Positions 5,326-5,671 of a stretch of DNA of 5,671 nucleotides are shown in pieces. The stretch covers positions 1 to 5,671 of the forward strand of contig DAIDIA010000204.1 in the NCBI GenBank assembly GCA_027459565.1, given 5' to 3'. A program made the translations under genes and the position numbers. The notes below the pieces were generated by a model, which saw only the letters and a program-made list of their open reading frames with translations, did not search any database and was not told the origin of the DNA. The stretch comes from Acidimicrobiaceae bacterium (lineage in GTDB: Bacteria; Actinomycetota; Acidimicrobiia; Acidimicrobiales; Bog-793). The number at the start of each line of letters is the position of its first letter. Position 1 is the first letter of the stretch.

Positions 5326-5659
5326 GTGGCGCAATGAGCTCAAATCCCCTCTCTGAGCGGCGGATCTTCCAGCCCTCGAAGCGGAATCCGAGCGCGTCAT
5401 CGAGACCGTGATCGAGGAGATGGCGCGCGAATCTCCCCTTGACCGCCTTCGCGGCGTGCCCTGCCGCGCCTCGGCCGTCGACTGCTAAGAACCCGACTTC
5501 GAGGAAGGCCCGGACTGCCTCTGAACCGACGGCGCGCGCATGCTCCTTTGGCAACAGGCTGATGATCGTCCTCCGCCCGAAGCGCGCGCGAAGGCACTCA
5601 CTGAGCGGCGTGCTCCAGAATCTGGCGAGATTGCCGACACCGGGAAGCGCGGAGTTCAT
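5321..5659 (-). CDS. Hypothetical protein, possibly cut by the right edge
   Basis: 112 residues from ATG 5659-5657, ending in TGA at 5323-5321. I do not recognise the family. The frame stays open for four more codons to the right edge (reading Y-R-L-T before the Met) and no Shine-Dalgarno precedes this ATG, so the true start may be outside the window. Third codon positions are about 75% G/C by hand count, similar to the neighbouring carbonic anhydrase, which supports coding. Features visible: a basic N-terminal third (CLRARFGRRTIISLLP), a mixed hydrophobic stretch (AVRAFLEVGFLAVDG), a Lys/Arg/His-rich middle (HAAKAVKGRFARHLLDHG) and a C-terminal end FEGWKIRRSERGFELIAPR that looks beta-rich. 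There is no signal peptide or membrane segment. It lies 71 bases upstream of the carbonic anhydrase on the same strand. It could also be a chance frame. Confidence 0.42.
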   Translation of the reverse strand: MNSALPGVGNLARFWSTPLSECLRARFGRRTIISLLPKEHARAVGSEAVRAFLEVGFLAVDGRGAAGHAAKAVKGRFARHLLDHGLDDALGFRFEGWKIRRSERGFELIAPR

Positions 5660-5671
5660 GGTGAGTCGATA

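Noticed and set aside
5355..5489. Short plus-strand frame with plausible composition (SERVIETVIEEMARES) opposite the hypothetical gene
   Set aside because: It is only 44 codons between stops, has no start with a ribosome binding site, and is likely a mirror of the longer minus-strand frame, although that one is also uncertain.

Overview
The window looks like ordinary chromosomal DNA from a high-GC bacterium, most likely an actinobacterium. The reasons are strong G/C bias at third codon positions, GTG start usage, a carbonic anhydrase that closely resembles Mycobacterium tuberculosis Rv1284, and a metallo-beta-lactamase/rhodanese protein of the type common in Actinobacteria. The Ig-like repeats in the secreted protein hint at Acidimicrobiia or a neighbouring class, but that is a guess. 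I see no insertion sequence, phage gene, tRNA, rRNA or CRISPR array.

Layout. (1) Positions 2-361 (+): the C-terminal end of a class II aldolase/adducin-family protein, cut by the left edge. (2) 455-1756 (+): a secreted three-domain protein (Ig-like, papain-like cysteine protease-like, Ig-like) with a strong ribosome binding site in front of a GTG start. A candidate promoter and an inverted repeat lie just upstream, and a long GC-rich hairpin lies just downstream. (3) 1967-3313 (+): a metallo-beta-lactamase-fold protein with two C-terminal rhodanese domains, followed after 23 bases by (4) 3337-4761 (+): a ClC-family anion channel or transporter; the two probably form one transcript. (5) 4716-5249 (-): a beta-carbonic anhydrase, convergent with the ClC gene and overlapping its last 46 bases. 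(6) 5321 to the right edge (-): an unrecognised open frame upstream of the carbonic anhydrase on the same strand. The 71-base gap between 5 and 6 holds a CRP-like palindrome (GTGA-N6-TCAC) and a plausible -10 element for the carbonic anhydrase gene.

Working together. The best-supported unit is the rhodanese/ClC pair, which suggests sulfane-sulfur (persulfide/thiosulfate-type) metabolism linked to movement of an anion. The neighbouring carbonic anhydrase adds bicarbonate/proton chemistry, but it is on the opposite strand with its own apparent promoter, so a functional link is inference from adjacency only. No clearly new multi-gene system is visible. The points most worth checking are the channel-like key residue in the ClC protein, altered metal-site residues in the MBL protein, the carbonic anhydrase tail encoded antisense to the ClC gene, the CRP-like site, and the hairpin built from two copies of a 10-base palindrome.
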